A DNA stretch of 16,361 bases from an uncultured Oscillospiraceae bacterium (GTDB lineage Bacteria > Bacillota > Clostridia > Oscillospirales > Oscillospiraceae): assembly GCA_934567115.1 (NCBI GenBank), contig CAKTJA010000013.1:1-16361 (forward strand), read 5' to 3'. Below, piece after piece: positions 6,799 to 14,173 of this stretch. Below the pieces are notes generated by a model. The model was not told where the DNA came from. It searched no databases and worked only from the letters and a program-made list of their open reading frames with translations. Each line of letters opens with the position of its first letter. Position 1 is the first letter of the stretch. The translations under genes and the position numbers were made by a program.

Positions 6799-7110
6799 AA
6801 TATGGCCCTCCACTCTCCCCTTAATACGGCGCTCCCCGCGCCGATGAACCGCGCGCCGACAGATGGTCCCGCCGTGCGCGCGATACCGCTTCGATACAAA
6901 AAGCTTCCACCGAAGTCCGCTAAGATGGATAAACGCAATGCCAGAAGGCGGCGTCAAAACCGCCTTCTGGCATCTGTGGCAGAGAAATTTTACCAGTGCA
7001 GGACGGCCTCTCGCTGCATTACGAAGTAACGATAAACTTTATCGAAAATGAAACACGGCGCTGCCCCGATCCGCCGGGACAGGATAAAGGCGGTCACATA
7101 CCGATCCGGC
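6799..7110. other. 312-nt intergenic region between the chemoreceptor and fapA
   Basis: No credible gene is present. The region holds a perfect 14-bp inverted repeat (6938-6973, probably the chemoreceptor terminator) and two adjacent short palindromes. One is TTAC-GAA-GTAA (7019-7029); the other is CGATAAA-C-TTTATCG (7030-7044). The part next to fapA (6799-6937) must contain the promoter of the fapA-cheY-ftsA-like operon, but I see no clear sigma-28 or sigma-A match there. Confidence 0.6.
6938..6973 (-). terminator. Probable rho-independent terminator after the chemoreceptor gene
   Basis: A perfect 14-bp inverted repeat (arms 6938-6951 and 6960-6973, ATGCCAGAAGGCGG and its complement) encloses an 8-nt loop. 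Read on the minus strand it is followed by TGCGTTTATC, a modest U-rich tail. It lies about 138 nt after the chemoreceptor stop and before the fapA promoter region, which is the right place for a terminator. The poor T-run leaves room for another role, such as an RNA processing structure. Confidence 0.55.
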
Positions 7111-8865
7111 TCAATACTTGCTGAAAGCGTTCACGGCCGGCTCATCGCCGCTGTCCGCAGTCTCATCGGCGGAAGCCTTGACGACCGGGGACGCATAGCC
7201 CTCCTGCGTGCGCAGCTTGAACTTCGCCATCAGCTCCTTCATCAGAGCCGCCTGACTGGACAGCTCCTCGCTCGCGGCGGCGGACTGCTCGCTGGTCGCG
7301 GAGTTGGTCTGAACGACGGAGGAGATCTGGTCGATGCCCTCGGTCACCTGCGCGATGGACTGTGCCTCGTTCTCGACGGCCTTGGTGATCTGCTGGAGCG
7401 ACTCGACAGCCAGACCGGTCGCCTCGACCGTCCTGTTCAGGGAGTCGGACACCTTCTTCACGATCTCGTTACCGTTCTGCACGGACTCGACGGAGCGGTC
7501 GATCAGCTCCTTCGTCGCCTTGGCGGCCTGATCGGACTTCGTCGCAAGGTTGCGCACCTCGTCCGCAACAACGGCAAAGCCCTTGCCGGCGCTGCCCGCG
7601 CGCGCGGCCTCGACCGCGGCGTTCAGCGCGAGGATGTTGGTCTGGAACGCGATGTTCTCGATGGTGGAAATGATCCTGCCGATCTCCTGAGAGGACTGGG
7701 AGATGCTGCCCATGGCCGCGACCATCTCCTCCATGTAGTGCGAGCTCTCGGCGACCTGATCGCCGGCGTTTCTGGTGTGGCTCATGGCAGTCTCGCTGTC
7801 CTTGGAGTTCTTCTTGGCATTGTCGGAGATCTCGGTAATGGTCGCGGAAAGCTCCTGAACGGCGCTGGCCTGCTCCGTCGCGCCCTGTGCGAGAGCCTGC
7901 GCGCCGGTGGACACCTGCTCGGAGCCGGCGGACACCTGCTCGGCGCTGAGGTCGATCTGGGCGAGCGTATCGCTCAGGTTGCCGTTGATCTTCTTGATGG
8001 ACTGAAGCAGAGAATCAAGCACGCCGACGAACAGCTCCTCCGCCTTGGGAGAAACGTCGAAATTGCCGTGCGCCATTTCCTCAAGCATGTAGCACGCGTC
8101 GCCGATCGCGCCGGCCAGCGTGGTCTGGCTGGTGCGCAGCGCCTGACACATCTCGCCCAGCTCGTTCTTGCTTTCGTATTCCACAGGGATGCTCAGATCG
8201 CCCTTGCTGTAGCCGATCAGCGCCGTACGGACCTCGGCCACGGGGACCACGATGTCCTTGATCAGGCGCATGGCCATGAACATCACGCACACGGCGGCGA
8301 TGAGCAGAACGGCAAGCTGCGCGAACACCGTGATACGGCCGGAGCGCTGACGCGCGGCAATGGCGTCATTCTCCGCAAGGGTCAGGGTCTCGTCGATCAC
8401 CTGCGCGTACGCGGCCATCTCGTTGAGCAGCGGGGTGCACTTGTTCTTGATCAGCAGGACCGCCTCGTCGCCGCGGTCGTTGTCGATCGCGTCGAAAACG
8501 TTGGGCAGATTGTTGCCCCACTCGTTGATCACGCGGATGTACTCGTCAAGGTTGGGGTCATCATAGATACCTTCCAGCTCTTTAAGGGAAGCGTCGAGGT
8601 TGTCAAGCGCCTCATACGCCTGCGCCTCAAGCTCGTCGTTGGTGCGGTGGTTCGTTCTGATGGCCATGTCGCAGATATTGCGCGCGGCAATATTGGCGTA
8701 CATACGGCACTCCGTCATCAGCTCACGAGCCATGATCTCGTGATTGATCACGTTCAGATACCCGTTTCTCTGCGCGGTCATGATCGCCATGGACGTACCG
8801 ATGATCAGCAGCGACACAACGATAACAGCCGCAAATCCCAATGTCAGTTTCTTTTTGATATTCAT
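7111..8865 (-). CDS. Methyl-accepting chemotaxis protein
   Basis: A 584-residue transmembrane chemoreceptor. TM1 spans about residues 7-29 and TM2 about 177-199. Between them is an extracytoplasmic helical sensor of ~145 residues, likely a four-helix bundle (ligand unknown). A HAMP region follows (200-250), then a second HAMP-like stretch ([11 protein letters not shown] near 261-271). The signalling hairpin tip ([20 protein letters not shown], 403-422) and flanking heptad helices ([30 protein letters not shown]) are typical of receptors that bind CheA/CheW. There is no C-terminal CheR-binding pentapeptide. The start is ATG 8865, with AAGGAG 8 nt upstream. It lies 66 nt downstream of the ABC ATPase gene, so co-transcription is possible, but a sigma-28-like -10 in the gap may give separate flagellar control. 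Confidence 0.95.
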   Translation of the reverse strand: MNIKKKLTLGFAAVIVVSLLIIGTSMAIMTAQRNGYLNVINHEIMARELMTECRMYANIAARNICDMAIRTNHRTNDELEAQAYEALDNLDASLKELEGIYDDPNLDEYIRVINEWGNNLPNVFDAIDNDRGDEAVLLIKNKCTPLLNEMAAYAQVIDETLTLAENDAIAARQRSGRITVFAQLAVLLIAAVCVMFMAMRLIKDIVVPVAEVRTALIGYSKGDLSIPVEYESKNELGEMCQALRTSQTTLAGAIGDACYMLEEMAHGNFDVSPKAEELFVGVLDSLLQSIKKINGNLSDTLAQIDLSAEQVSAGSEQVSTGAQALAQGATEQASAVQELSATITEISDNAKKNSKDSETAMSHTRNAGDQVAESSHYMEEMVAAMGSISQSSQEIGRIISTIENIAFQTNILALNAAVEAARAGSAGKGFAVVADEVRNLATKSDQAAKATKELIDRSVESVQNGNEIVKKVSDSLNRTVEATGLAVESLQQITKAVENEAQSIAQVTEGIDQISSVVQTNSATSEQSAAASEELSSQAALMKELMAKFKLRTQEGYASPVVKASADETADSGDEPAVNAFSKY

Positions 8866-8911
8866 GTTGCTCTCTCCTTATGTTATGATATGCCGTTGGG
8901 TAAATCTATGC

Positions 8912-8919
8912 TTATCGGT
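8912..8919 (-). promoter_or_regulatory. Possible sigma-28-type -10 element before the chemoreceptor
   Basis: ACCGATAA on the minus strand matches 7 of 8 positions of the sigma-28 -10 consensus and lies 46 nt before the chemoreceptor ATG, in the short gap after the ABC gene. The -35 position 15 nt upstream is poor (GGTA instead of TAAA). Chemoreceptors are often in the sigma-28 regulon, so the site is plausible but weak. Confidence 0.35.
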
Positions 8920-8931
8920 TCCGCAGTATTT

Positions 8932-9660
8932 TCATACCACATCCCCGTATCTTCCCTTTCTGACGTCGCCGAATATATGTCCGTCCACAATGGTCACGAC
9001 CCTGCGGCGCATGATGTTGACATACTTGCTCGCGTGGGTGGACATGATCACCGTGGTCCCTCGCCTGTTGATCTCGGTGAGAAGGTGAAAAACGTCCCAA
9101 ATGCTGTCGTCGTCCAGATTGGCGGTGATCTCGTCAAGCACAAGGATCGGCGGGCTGTTTATCATGGCCCGCGCCAGCTCGACGCAGCGGCACTCTCCGA
9201 CAGACATCTCGACCGGATACCGCTTCTCAACATCCGGAAGGCCGACAAGGCCAAGCACCTTCTTCATCCGCGCATGCATCCGGCTGACGCTTTCAAAGCG
9301 TCCCCTGCCCGCGCGGGCGGCCATCATCAGATTTTCCTCCACCGTCATTTTCCGGATCAGCGTATGCTCCTGCGTGACCTGACCGAAAAGCAGCGCCACC
9401 TTTTCTCTTCTCCACGGAAGCAGCCTTGCGATATTCCTGCCGTCGAGAAGGACCCGTCCGTGATTCGGCTTGGTCCTCCCTGAGATCAGGTTCAGCAGGG
9501 TGCTTTTACCCGCGCCGCTGCTGCCGGTGATAAATACGAACTCGCCCTGCTCGATCGTAAGATCCACATTCTCCACGCCCACCTCGATGCGTCTGCCGAA
9601 TCTTCCGGACCGATCGTTTTTATAGTACTTTGTCACATTTTCTAATGTAATTGTAGGCAT
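8932..9660 (-). CDS. FtsE-like orphan ABC transporter ATPase with a degenerate signature
   Basis: A 242-residue ABC-type nucleotide-binding protein of the FtsE/LolD-like size class. Walker A is GSSGAGKS (46-53), the Q-loop region LFGQVTQEHTLI (91-102), Walker B LVLDE (173-177) with a D-loop-like ITANLD after it, and the H-switch is H209 in STHA. The signature is MSVGECRCV (152-160) instead of LSGGQ/E-QR: the first Gly is Val and a Cys replaces the usual Gln. The start is ATG 9660 (MPTITLENVTKYYK) with GGGAG 8 nt before it; the open frame upstream to 9714 overlaps the divergent promoter. No FtsX or other permease gene is nearby. It may work with an FtsX encoded elsewhere or as a non-transport regulator. 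It precedes the chemoreceptor by 66 nt. Confidence 0.88.
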   Translation of the reverse strand: MPTITLENVTKYYKNDRSGRFGRRIEVGVENVDLTIEQGEFVFITGSSGAGKSTLLNLISGRTKPNHGRVLLDGRNIARLLPWRREKVALLFGQVTQEHTLIRKMTVEENLMMAARAGRGRFESVSRMHARMKKVLGLVGLPDVEKRYPVEMSVGECRCVELARAMINSPPILVLDEITANLDDDSIWDVFHLLTEINRRGTTVIMSTHASKYVNIMRRRVVTIVDGHIFGDVRKGRYGDVV

Positions 9661-9694
9661 CAGCCATACTCCCGTCTGTTTGTGCGCCGGTTTT

Positions 9695-9724
9695 CCGTCC
9701 GTCGGCTCTTGCAAACACGGACGG
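9695..9724. promoter_or_regulatory. 8-bp inverted repeat over the -35 region, candidate operator
   Basis: CCGTCCGT (9695-9702) and ACGGACGG (9717-9724) form a perfect 8-bp inverted repeat with a 14-nt centre. The -35 hexamer TTGCAA (9709-9714) lies within it and the right arm lies between -35 and -10. It is in the 119-nt divergent region between the ABC gene and the C39-like gene, so a bound repressor could affect both. No known operator consensus is matched. Confidence 0.35.
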
Positions 9725-9736
9725 TTCTGCTATAAT
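9709..9736 (+). promoter_or_regulatory. Sigma-A-type promoter of the C39-like gene
   Basis: TATAAT at 9731-9736 is a perfect -10. TTGCAA at 9709-9714 is a 4-of-6 -35, with a 16-nt spacer. Transcription would begin near 9743, leaving about 37 nt of leader to ATG 9780. It also rules out ATG 9741 as a useful start because it would lie at or before the transcript's 5' end. Confidence 0.65.
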
Positions 9737-9779
9737 AAAAATGAAATCGGTCGATATGCGTACCGCAGGTGGTGAAGTC

Positions 9780-10661
9780 ATGAAAAAAGAAAAAAATCAC
9801 AGTCGCAAAAAACACGGCCTGTTCCCGATCCTGCTGCTCGCCGTACTGTGCATCGGCGGCGTGGAGCTTGCCGTCTGCTATTTTTTTGCCCCCGATCTGT
9901 ACCGGCAGGTCACAGCGCCGCTGCGGCGCGGAGCGCACGCAGCAATGGAGCTTGCCGATCAGGCCGCTGAAGCGGCCTCCGCCCGGTGGGAGGCGCTCAC
10001 CACGCCGAAGGAAGACCCCGACGCCATGGACGATCAGCTTGCCGGCGAACCGGCCATCCTCATCGACGAAACGATGCTCTCCGACCCCTCTCTCACCGAG
10101 CTGTGCGAGCTTGACGGACAGCAGATCCTCACCGGCGGGACCACGAACGTGGTCTACTTCAATCAGGGCGACCCCGTCTGGGCGGAGCAGCCCTACGGCA
10201 CCGACAACATCGGAAGCTACGGCTGCGGCCCGACCGCCATGTCGATGGTCGTCTCCAGCCTGACGGACGAGATCGTGGACCCGGCTGCGATGGCCCGCTA
10301 TGCCGCGCAGCGCGGATACTGCGCAAAGAAGCGCGGCTCGTACCTTTCCATCGTAAACGGGATCTCCCGCGCGTACGGCCTGACCTGCGAGCCGATCGAC
10401 AAGCTGACGCCGGAGGCGATGCACGAGGCGCTGCTTGCCGGCAGCATGCTCGTCGCGCTCATGGGACCGGGACATTTCACCAAGGGCGGACACTTCATCG
10501 TGCTTCGCGGCGTTACGCTGACCGGAACGGTCCTCGTCGCCGACCCCAACAGCGAGGCCCGAAGCCTCATGGAGTGGGACCCGCAGCTCATTCTGGACGA
10601 GCTGTCCGCAAGCACCTCGAACGGCGCGCCGCTCTGGGTCGTTTCCAAGCCGAACGCCTGA
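9780..10661 (+). CDS. Membrane-anchored C39-like (papain-fold) cysteine peptidase
   Basis: A 293-residue protein. A basic N-terminus (MKKEKNHSRKKH) and one hydrophobic segment (about 13-36) suggest an anchor with the bulk outside the membrane. A linker of ~85 residues follows, then a C39-like domain from VVYFNQGDPVWAEQPYG (124-140). The candidate catalytic set is Gln129, Cys149 in GSYGCGPTAMSMV, His238 in GGHFIVLRG and Asp255 in VADPNS, in the order expected for the C39_2 family. It probably cleaves or binds peptides, or acts on the cell wall, outside the cell; the substrate is unknown and no ABC exporter of the C39 type is fused to it. ATG 9780 has AGGTGG 7 nt upstream. It forms its own unit, with a promoter at 9709 and a terminator at 10679, divergent from the ABC ATPase. 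Confidence 0.85.
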   Translation: MKKEKNHSRKKHGLFPILLLAVLCIGGVELAVCYFFAPDLYRQVTAPLRRGAHAAMELADQAAEAASARWEALTTPKEDPDAMDDQLAGEPAILIDETMLSDPSLTELCELDGQQILTGGTTNVVYFNQGDPVWAEQPYGTDNIGSYGCGPTAMSMVVSSLTDEIVDPAAMARYAAQRGYCAKKRGSYLSIVNGISRAYGLTCEPIDKLTPEAMHEALLAGSMLVALMGPGHFTKGGHFIVLRGVTLTGTVLVADPNSEARSLMEWDPQLILDELSASTSNGAPLWVVSKPNA

Positions 10662-10678
10662 CCGCCATTCGCTCTTCT

Positions 10679-10722
10679 CCCGGGTGCATCTCCCCATACG
10701 GAGACGCACCCGGGATCTTTTT
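10679..10722 (+). terminator. Rho-independent terminator of the C39-like gene
   Basis: A 15-bp stem with one mismatch (10679-10693 with 10700-10714, CCCGGGTGC arm) encloses a 6-nt loop, CCATAC. It is followed by ATCTTTTT. It begins 18 nt after the stop codon. Read on the minus strand there is no T-run after the stem, so it serves the plus-strand gene and not the convergent fli operon. Confidence 0.88.
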
Positions 10723-10724
10723 AC

Positions 10725-11111
10725 TTACTGATAGACCGACTTTTCGTGCGCCAGCTTACGGTTCGTGCGCTCGTCAAGCTCGATGATCTGGCGGAGCAGG
10801 CGGCGGTTCACGCCCACCTGATCACACAGGGCCGCTTCCTCCGACCGCTCCGGCTCCGCTCCCGCGAGCATCGCCGTCAGCCGGTCCGCGTCCGCCGCCT
10901 CCAGCCCTCCGCCCAGCTCTTTGAGGCTGAGGTCCGCGCGGCGGAGCTTGCCCAGCGGCTCTTCCCTCATGGAAAGAAGCATCCGTATGGCGATCTCGTC
11001 TCTGCGGTCGACCGCCTCGGAAAGCTGTTTCGTCAGATCAAACACCTCGTTGAGCAGCGCGTACATCCGTTTTTCCTGCACCTGCACATTCAGCAGCTCT
11101 TCCGCATTCAT
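10725..11111 (-). CDS. FliT/FlgN-like flagellar export chaperone
   Basis: A 128-residue, nearly all-helical, charged protein (NAEELLNVQVQEKRMYALLN, LTKQLSEAVDRRDEIAIRML). It ends with a long amphipathic helix (RRLLRQIIELDERTNRKLAHE). Size, composition and position directly after fliS match the FliT/FlgN class of type III export chaperones, which hold filament-cap or hook-junction proteins before export. Sequence similarity alone would not prove it. The ATG at 11111 overlaps the fliS stop as TGATG, so it is translationally coupled. A GTG at 11114 is also in frame, but the weak AGG site is better spaced for the ATG. Confidence 0.65.
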   Translation of the reverse strand: MNAEELLNVQVQEKRMYALLNEVFDLTKQLSEAVDRRDEIAIRMLLSMREEPLGKLRRADLSLKELGGGLEAADADRLTAMLAGAEPERSEEAALCDQVGVNRRLLRQIIELDERTNRKLAHEKSVYQ

Positions 11112-11497
11112 CACGGTGCCTGCTTTCCCGGCTCGCCCTTCTTCTGCGCTTCGCGGAAGGACTCCCTCAACTCGCCGGCCATGGTCTTCACATGCGTCAG
11201 CGGCTCGATGTGCCTTCCGATCTTCACGCGGCCAAGCTCATAAATAAAGTACTCGTAAAGCTGCGCAAGATTGTGGCTGATCTCATACTGCCGGTCCAGC
11301 ATGTCGCTTAAATACTGGACAATGTCCATCGCACGCTGCACAGAGCCTTCAAAGAGGGGATAGTCCTCCTTTTTCAGCGCCAGCTCCGCCTGCGTCAAAC
11401 GCTTTATCAGCTCGTCATAAAGCAACAGAAGCAGCTCGCCCTGAGTCATGGTATTGATGCTCTGCGCCTTATACTGCTGAAAGCCCCGCATATCCAT
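11111..11497 (-). CDS. fliS: Flagellin export chaperone FliS
   Basis: A 128-residue FliS. The family core is visible: GFQQYKAQSINTMTQGELLL, LLYDELIKRL, then the helix with AMDIVQYLSDMLD and the NLAQLYEYFIYEL segment. FliS binds the C-terminal helix of flagellin in the cytoplasm and stops early polymerisation. The start is ATG 11497 with GGTGAG 9 nt before it. It lies 29 nt after fliD and overlaps the FliT/FlgN-like gene by one base, giving a filament-end operon in the usual fliD-fliS-fliT order. Its flagellin client begins at position 236 of this window. Confidence 0.96.
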   Translation of the reverse strand: MDMRGFQQYKAQSINTMTQGELLLLLYDELIKRLTQAELALKKEDYPLFEGSVQRAMDIVQYLSDMLDRQYEISHNLAQLYEYFIYELGRVKIGRHIEPLTHVKTMAGELRESFREAQKKGEPGKQAP

Positions 11498-11526
11498 TGT
11501 CTATCGCTCACCGCCTGTCTGTGTCA

Positions 11527-13995
11527 TCAGTAACCCATCAATCCGGAAAGCATGGAGCTTTGAGAATTCATCTGGGCGATCATCTGCTCCAGCGCCGAGA
11601 ACTTGGAGGTATAGCGGTCGATCTGGTCGGACATCTTGTCCTGCCACTTCTCGATCTGCGTGTCGATCTCGTCCATTCTGGTCTGGAGGGTGTTTTTATA
11701 AAGTGTGGTCGCCGCGAGAGGCGAGCCGGCCTTTTCCACAAGAATGCCCTTTGTTCCGCTGACCTGTCCGTACATATCCAGCGGCGTCTTGAGCGACTGC
11801 ATCAGTCCGTTCGTGGAGGAGCCGCTGTCCTTGCTCTTCGTGAAGACGTCGCGCACCTTGTCGGGGTCGGTATCCAGTGCGGAGCGCAGCGCGGTCTCGT
11901 TCAGGCTCAGCGTGGTCAGGCCGTTGCTGTAGCTGACCGTAATGCCGATCGACTTGAGGTCCGCGCCGTCCTTCCCCGTCAGGGAGATGGCGTTGGTCAG
12001 CCTTGAATACAGCGAGGCAAGCTCGTTGTCGCCGAACAGGATGCCCTGCTTGGCCTTCTCCTCATAGGAGGCGATCGTCGATTCGGACATTCCGTCCTTA
12101 TCGTCGTCCGTCAGCGGCTGGTAGTAGGTGCCGTTGGACTTCTGCGCCGGCAGCGTGGAGTAGGCGTTCTTGATCTCGGTCGCCATGGCGTTGTAGTCCT
12201 CGATCATCGCCTTGATCGCATCCACGATCTTGTCGCTGTCGGAGCTGGATGTAAAGCCGACGGCGTCCGTTACGGCGGCGTCCCAATCGCTCAGCTGGTC
12301 CGTGCCGTCGGCATATTCGCCGAAGGTGCCCTTGAGGTTCAGGCTCATGCCGTCCACATCGAAGGTGTTGCTACTGCGCTTGATGCCGTCGAGCTTCTGC
12401 CCGTTCACGGACATGGAGAAGATCGCGTCCCTGCCCTCGGTCTTGCTGCCGCCCTTGCCGAACAGCTCATAGGCAAGGCCCTCGGTGCCCATATCCACGC
12501 GGCTGGCTGCGCCGCTCTCTTTGGCGGTAAACTGGAACTTGTTGGTCGTCTTGGAATAGCTGACCTGAACGCCCGCGTCGGCGTTTGAATTGATAGCGGT
12601 GATCACGCTCTCGAGCGCGCTGTTCTCGCTGAAGCTGCCGACAACCTTGTCGTTGATCTTAAACTCGTAAAGGAACTTGCCCTTTTCGTCCACGCGGTAG
12701 TAGCTGTCGCCGTCCTTCGCCACGCGGTTGCCCTTCGAGTCGGCCAGATAGGTGGAGCCGTTGCTCCCCTTCACCTCTCTCACTTCACCCTCGGCCTTCG
12801 CTCTGGTGAAGCTGTCCCAGTTCACATTGTCGCCAAGCAGCTCGCCGAGCGTCTTGGCGGTATTGACATAGGTCGAGGCCTTATCAAGACCGAGCGCCTT
12901 CGCCGCGTCCCCCGCGACGGACATCGTGGAGCCGCGCTGCGTCGCCATATTCAGCGAGAACGCGTTGTCCGCGCCGTCGGTCTTCGATACGGTAATCTTG
13001 CCCGCGCCGAAAGCGTCGTCCAGCTTGGTCTGAAGCTGGCTCAGGTACTCATCGTTCGTCAGAGCCGTGCCGTCCTCCTTCCGGTAGGCCGGCAGCTCGA
13101 TCTTTTTCGTCACGCCGTCAAGTGTGACCTGCAGCGTCTTCCCCTTCGAGAGGTAGTCGCCCAGCGTCGCGTCGTCGTTGCTCAGCGTCTTCCCGGTCAG
13201 GTTGAGGCTGGACGACTTCGCGGACGCGTTGATGCCGAGGGTCGATTTGATATCGCCGCTGGCGTCGCTGATGTACACGCTGTTTCCGGCGTTCATCTTG
13301 TCGTAAAATTCAATGGTATCCCCGTTCGTGCGCACGCCGATCCTCGCGTTCGCGGCGACGGTGGTGCCGTCGGTCAGCGTCATGGTCTGCTCGCCGAGCT
13401 TCTCCTCGATAGCGGCGGCCACTTCCTCCGCGTTCTTATAAATGTCAAGCTCGCCGAAGTCCACGCTGAAGGAGCGGCTGCCGCCGTAGTTGATGGTGAG
13501 CGAACCGGAGATGGTGCTCAGCGCCTGCGTCTTCGACAGATCGACGCTCTCGCCGCTCAGCTTCGGATCGCCGCCGGCGTTCCCGCCGATACCGGAGACC
13601 GTGTAGCTCGCCGCCTGAGCCAGCTGCTTCACGCCGAGGATCTGCACGCTGCTGCTGGTCCTTCCGCTCGCGCTGACCAGATCGGCATACTTGCCGCTCG
13701 TGCTGACCTTCACCGCCTGATTGAAGAAGCTGCTGGACATCAGGTTCGTGGAGGACGCATAGGAGGTGTACTTGTCGGAGAAGGCCGCCATTTTGGTAAT
13801 GATGCTGCGATAGGCCTCCTGCTGCCACTCGATTTTGGTTCTTTTCTGCTGGAGTCCCGTGATCTTCGTTTTATAGCCCGCCACCGCATTTTCGATCAGG
13901 GATTCGGTATCCATGCCGCTGGCCAGACCGGAGATCACATTTCTGGTCCCGTAAATGCTGCTGGAGCTGCTTCCAACACTGTTGATAGACGCCAT
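11527..13995 (-). CDS. fliD: Flagellar filament cap protein FliD (hook-associated protein 2)
   Basis: An 822-residue FliD. The N-terminal FliD domain is clear (NVISGLASGMDTESLIENAV at about 19-38, then a coiled-coil helix and VKQLAQAASYTVSG). The C-terminal FliD domain starts near residue 520 (IFSMSVNGQKLDGI) and ends with a coiled coil (TRMDEIDTQIEKWQDKM; FSALEQMIAQMN) that inserts into the filament tip. It is much longer than the enteric protein (about 470); the extra length is a Ser/Thr/Gly/Lys-rich central region of repeated beta-type segments, likely surface-exposed. The cap folds flagellin monomers at the growing tip. ATG 13995 has AAAGGAG 9 nt upstream. It is the first gene of fliD-fliS-FliT/FlgN-like. 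Confidence 0.95.
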   Translation of the reverse strand: MASINSVGSSSSSIYGTRNVISGLASGMDTESLIENAVAGYKTKITGLQQKRTKIEWQQEAYRSIITKMAAFSDKYTSYASSTNLMSSSFFNQAVKVSTSGKYADLVSASGRTSSSVQILGVKQLAQAASYTVSGIGGNAGGDPKLSGESVDLSKTQALSTISGSLTINYGGSRSFSVDFGELDIYKNAEEVAAAIEEKLGEQTMTLTDGTTVAANARIGVRTNGDTIEFYDKMNAGNSVYISDASGDIKSTLGINASAKSSSLNLTGKTLSNDDATLGDYLSKGKTLQVTLDGVTKKIELPAYRKEDGTALTNDEYLSQLQTKLDDAFGAGKITVSKTDGADNAFSLNMATQRGSTMSVAGDAAKALGLDKASTYVNTAKTLGELLGDNVNWDSFTRAKAEGEVREVKGSNGSTYLADSKGNRVAKDGDSYYRVDEKGKFLYEFKINDKVVGSFSENSALESVITAINSNADAGVQVSYSKTTNKFQFTAKESGAASRVDMGTEGLAYELFGKGGSKTEGRDAIFSMSVNGQKLDGIKRSSNTFDVDGMSLNLKGTFGEYADGTDQLSDWDAAVTDAVGFTSSSDSDKIVDAIKAMIEDYNAMATEIKNAYSTLPAQKSNGTYYQPLTDDDKDGMSESTIASYEEKAKQGILFGDNELASLYSRLTNAISLTGKDGADLKSIGITVSYSNGLTTLSLNETALRSALDTDPDKVRDVFTKSKDSGSSTNGLMQSLKTPLDMYGQVSGTKGILVEKAGSPLAATTLYKNTLQTRMDEIDTQIEKWQDKMSDQIDRYTSKFSALEQMIAQMNSQSSMLSGLMGY

Positions 13996-14053
13996 AACTC
14001 ATTTCTCCTTTCACAGACGTTGAATGTCCTGTGGGTTTTTTGCAGACATCTTT

Positions 14054-14080
14054 ATGATACAGCCTGTATATACGTGTAAA
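14054..14080 (-). promoter_or_regulatory. Possible promoter for the fliD operon
   Basis: On the minus strand TTTACA (14075-14080; 5 of 6 to the sigma-A -35) and TATCAT (14054-14059; 5 of 6 to the -10) are separated by 15 nt, shorter than the optimum. An alternative sigma-28-like GTCGATAG lies further up but has no good -35. The 178-nt divergent region must hold a fliD promoter; this is the best visible candidate, with low certainty. Confidence 0.35.
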
Positions 14081-14121
14081 AAAATTTTATCATTCCTCTA
14101 TCTTTTTCTATCGACATATAG

Positions 14122-14127
14122 TATAAT
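14122..14127 (+). promoter_or_regulatory. -10 element of the parA operon promoter
   Basis: A perfect TATAAT lies 46 nt before the parA start, in an AT-rich stretch that stands out from the GC-rich surroundings. The matching -35 (TATCTT at 14099-14104, 17-nt spacer) is poor, so the promoter may need an activator or rely on the -10 context. Confidence 0.45.
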
Positions 14128-14158
14128 AAAAATAAGAGGTACGCACTCACTTTTTGTT

Positions 14159-14166
14159 GGAGGAGG
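14159..14166 (+). promoter_or_regulatory. Strong ribosome binding site setting a TTG start for parA
   Basis: GGAGGAGG (14159-14166) is followed by a 7-nt spacer and TTG at 14174. The TTG is followed directly by TQVITVTNQKGGVGKTT, the expected start of a ParA protein. The longer open frame from 14024 would run through the promoter and ribosome site and is rejected. Confidence 0.8.
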
Positions 14167-14173
14167 AAATTTT

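Noticed and set aside
7030..7044. Sigma-28 promoter suggested by CGATAAA in the palindrome
   Set aside because: Neither strand has a TAAA-type -35 at 15 nt, and the -10 match is only partial.
7048..9483. 811-codon open frame on the plus strand
   Set aside because: It spans the chemoreceptor and ABC genes in antisense, is low-complexity (Gly/His/Leu/Arg) and crosses a gene boundary. The minus-strand proteins are well recognised.
14096..14130. Sigma-28 promoter for fliD (GTCGATAG on the minus strand)
   Set aside because: The -10 matches only 6 of 8 and no TAAA lies 15 nt upstream, so it was not listed as a feature although fliD would be a natural member of that regulon.
14024..14173. Upstream ATG extension of parA
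   Set aside because: The extension covers the TATAAT and the GGAGGAGG ribosome site, and ParA proteins start just before the Walker A' loop, as the TTG start gives.
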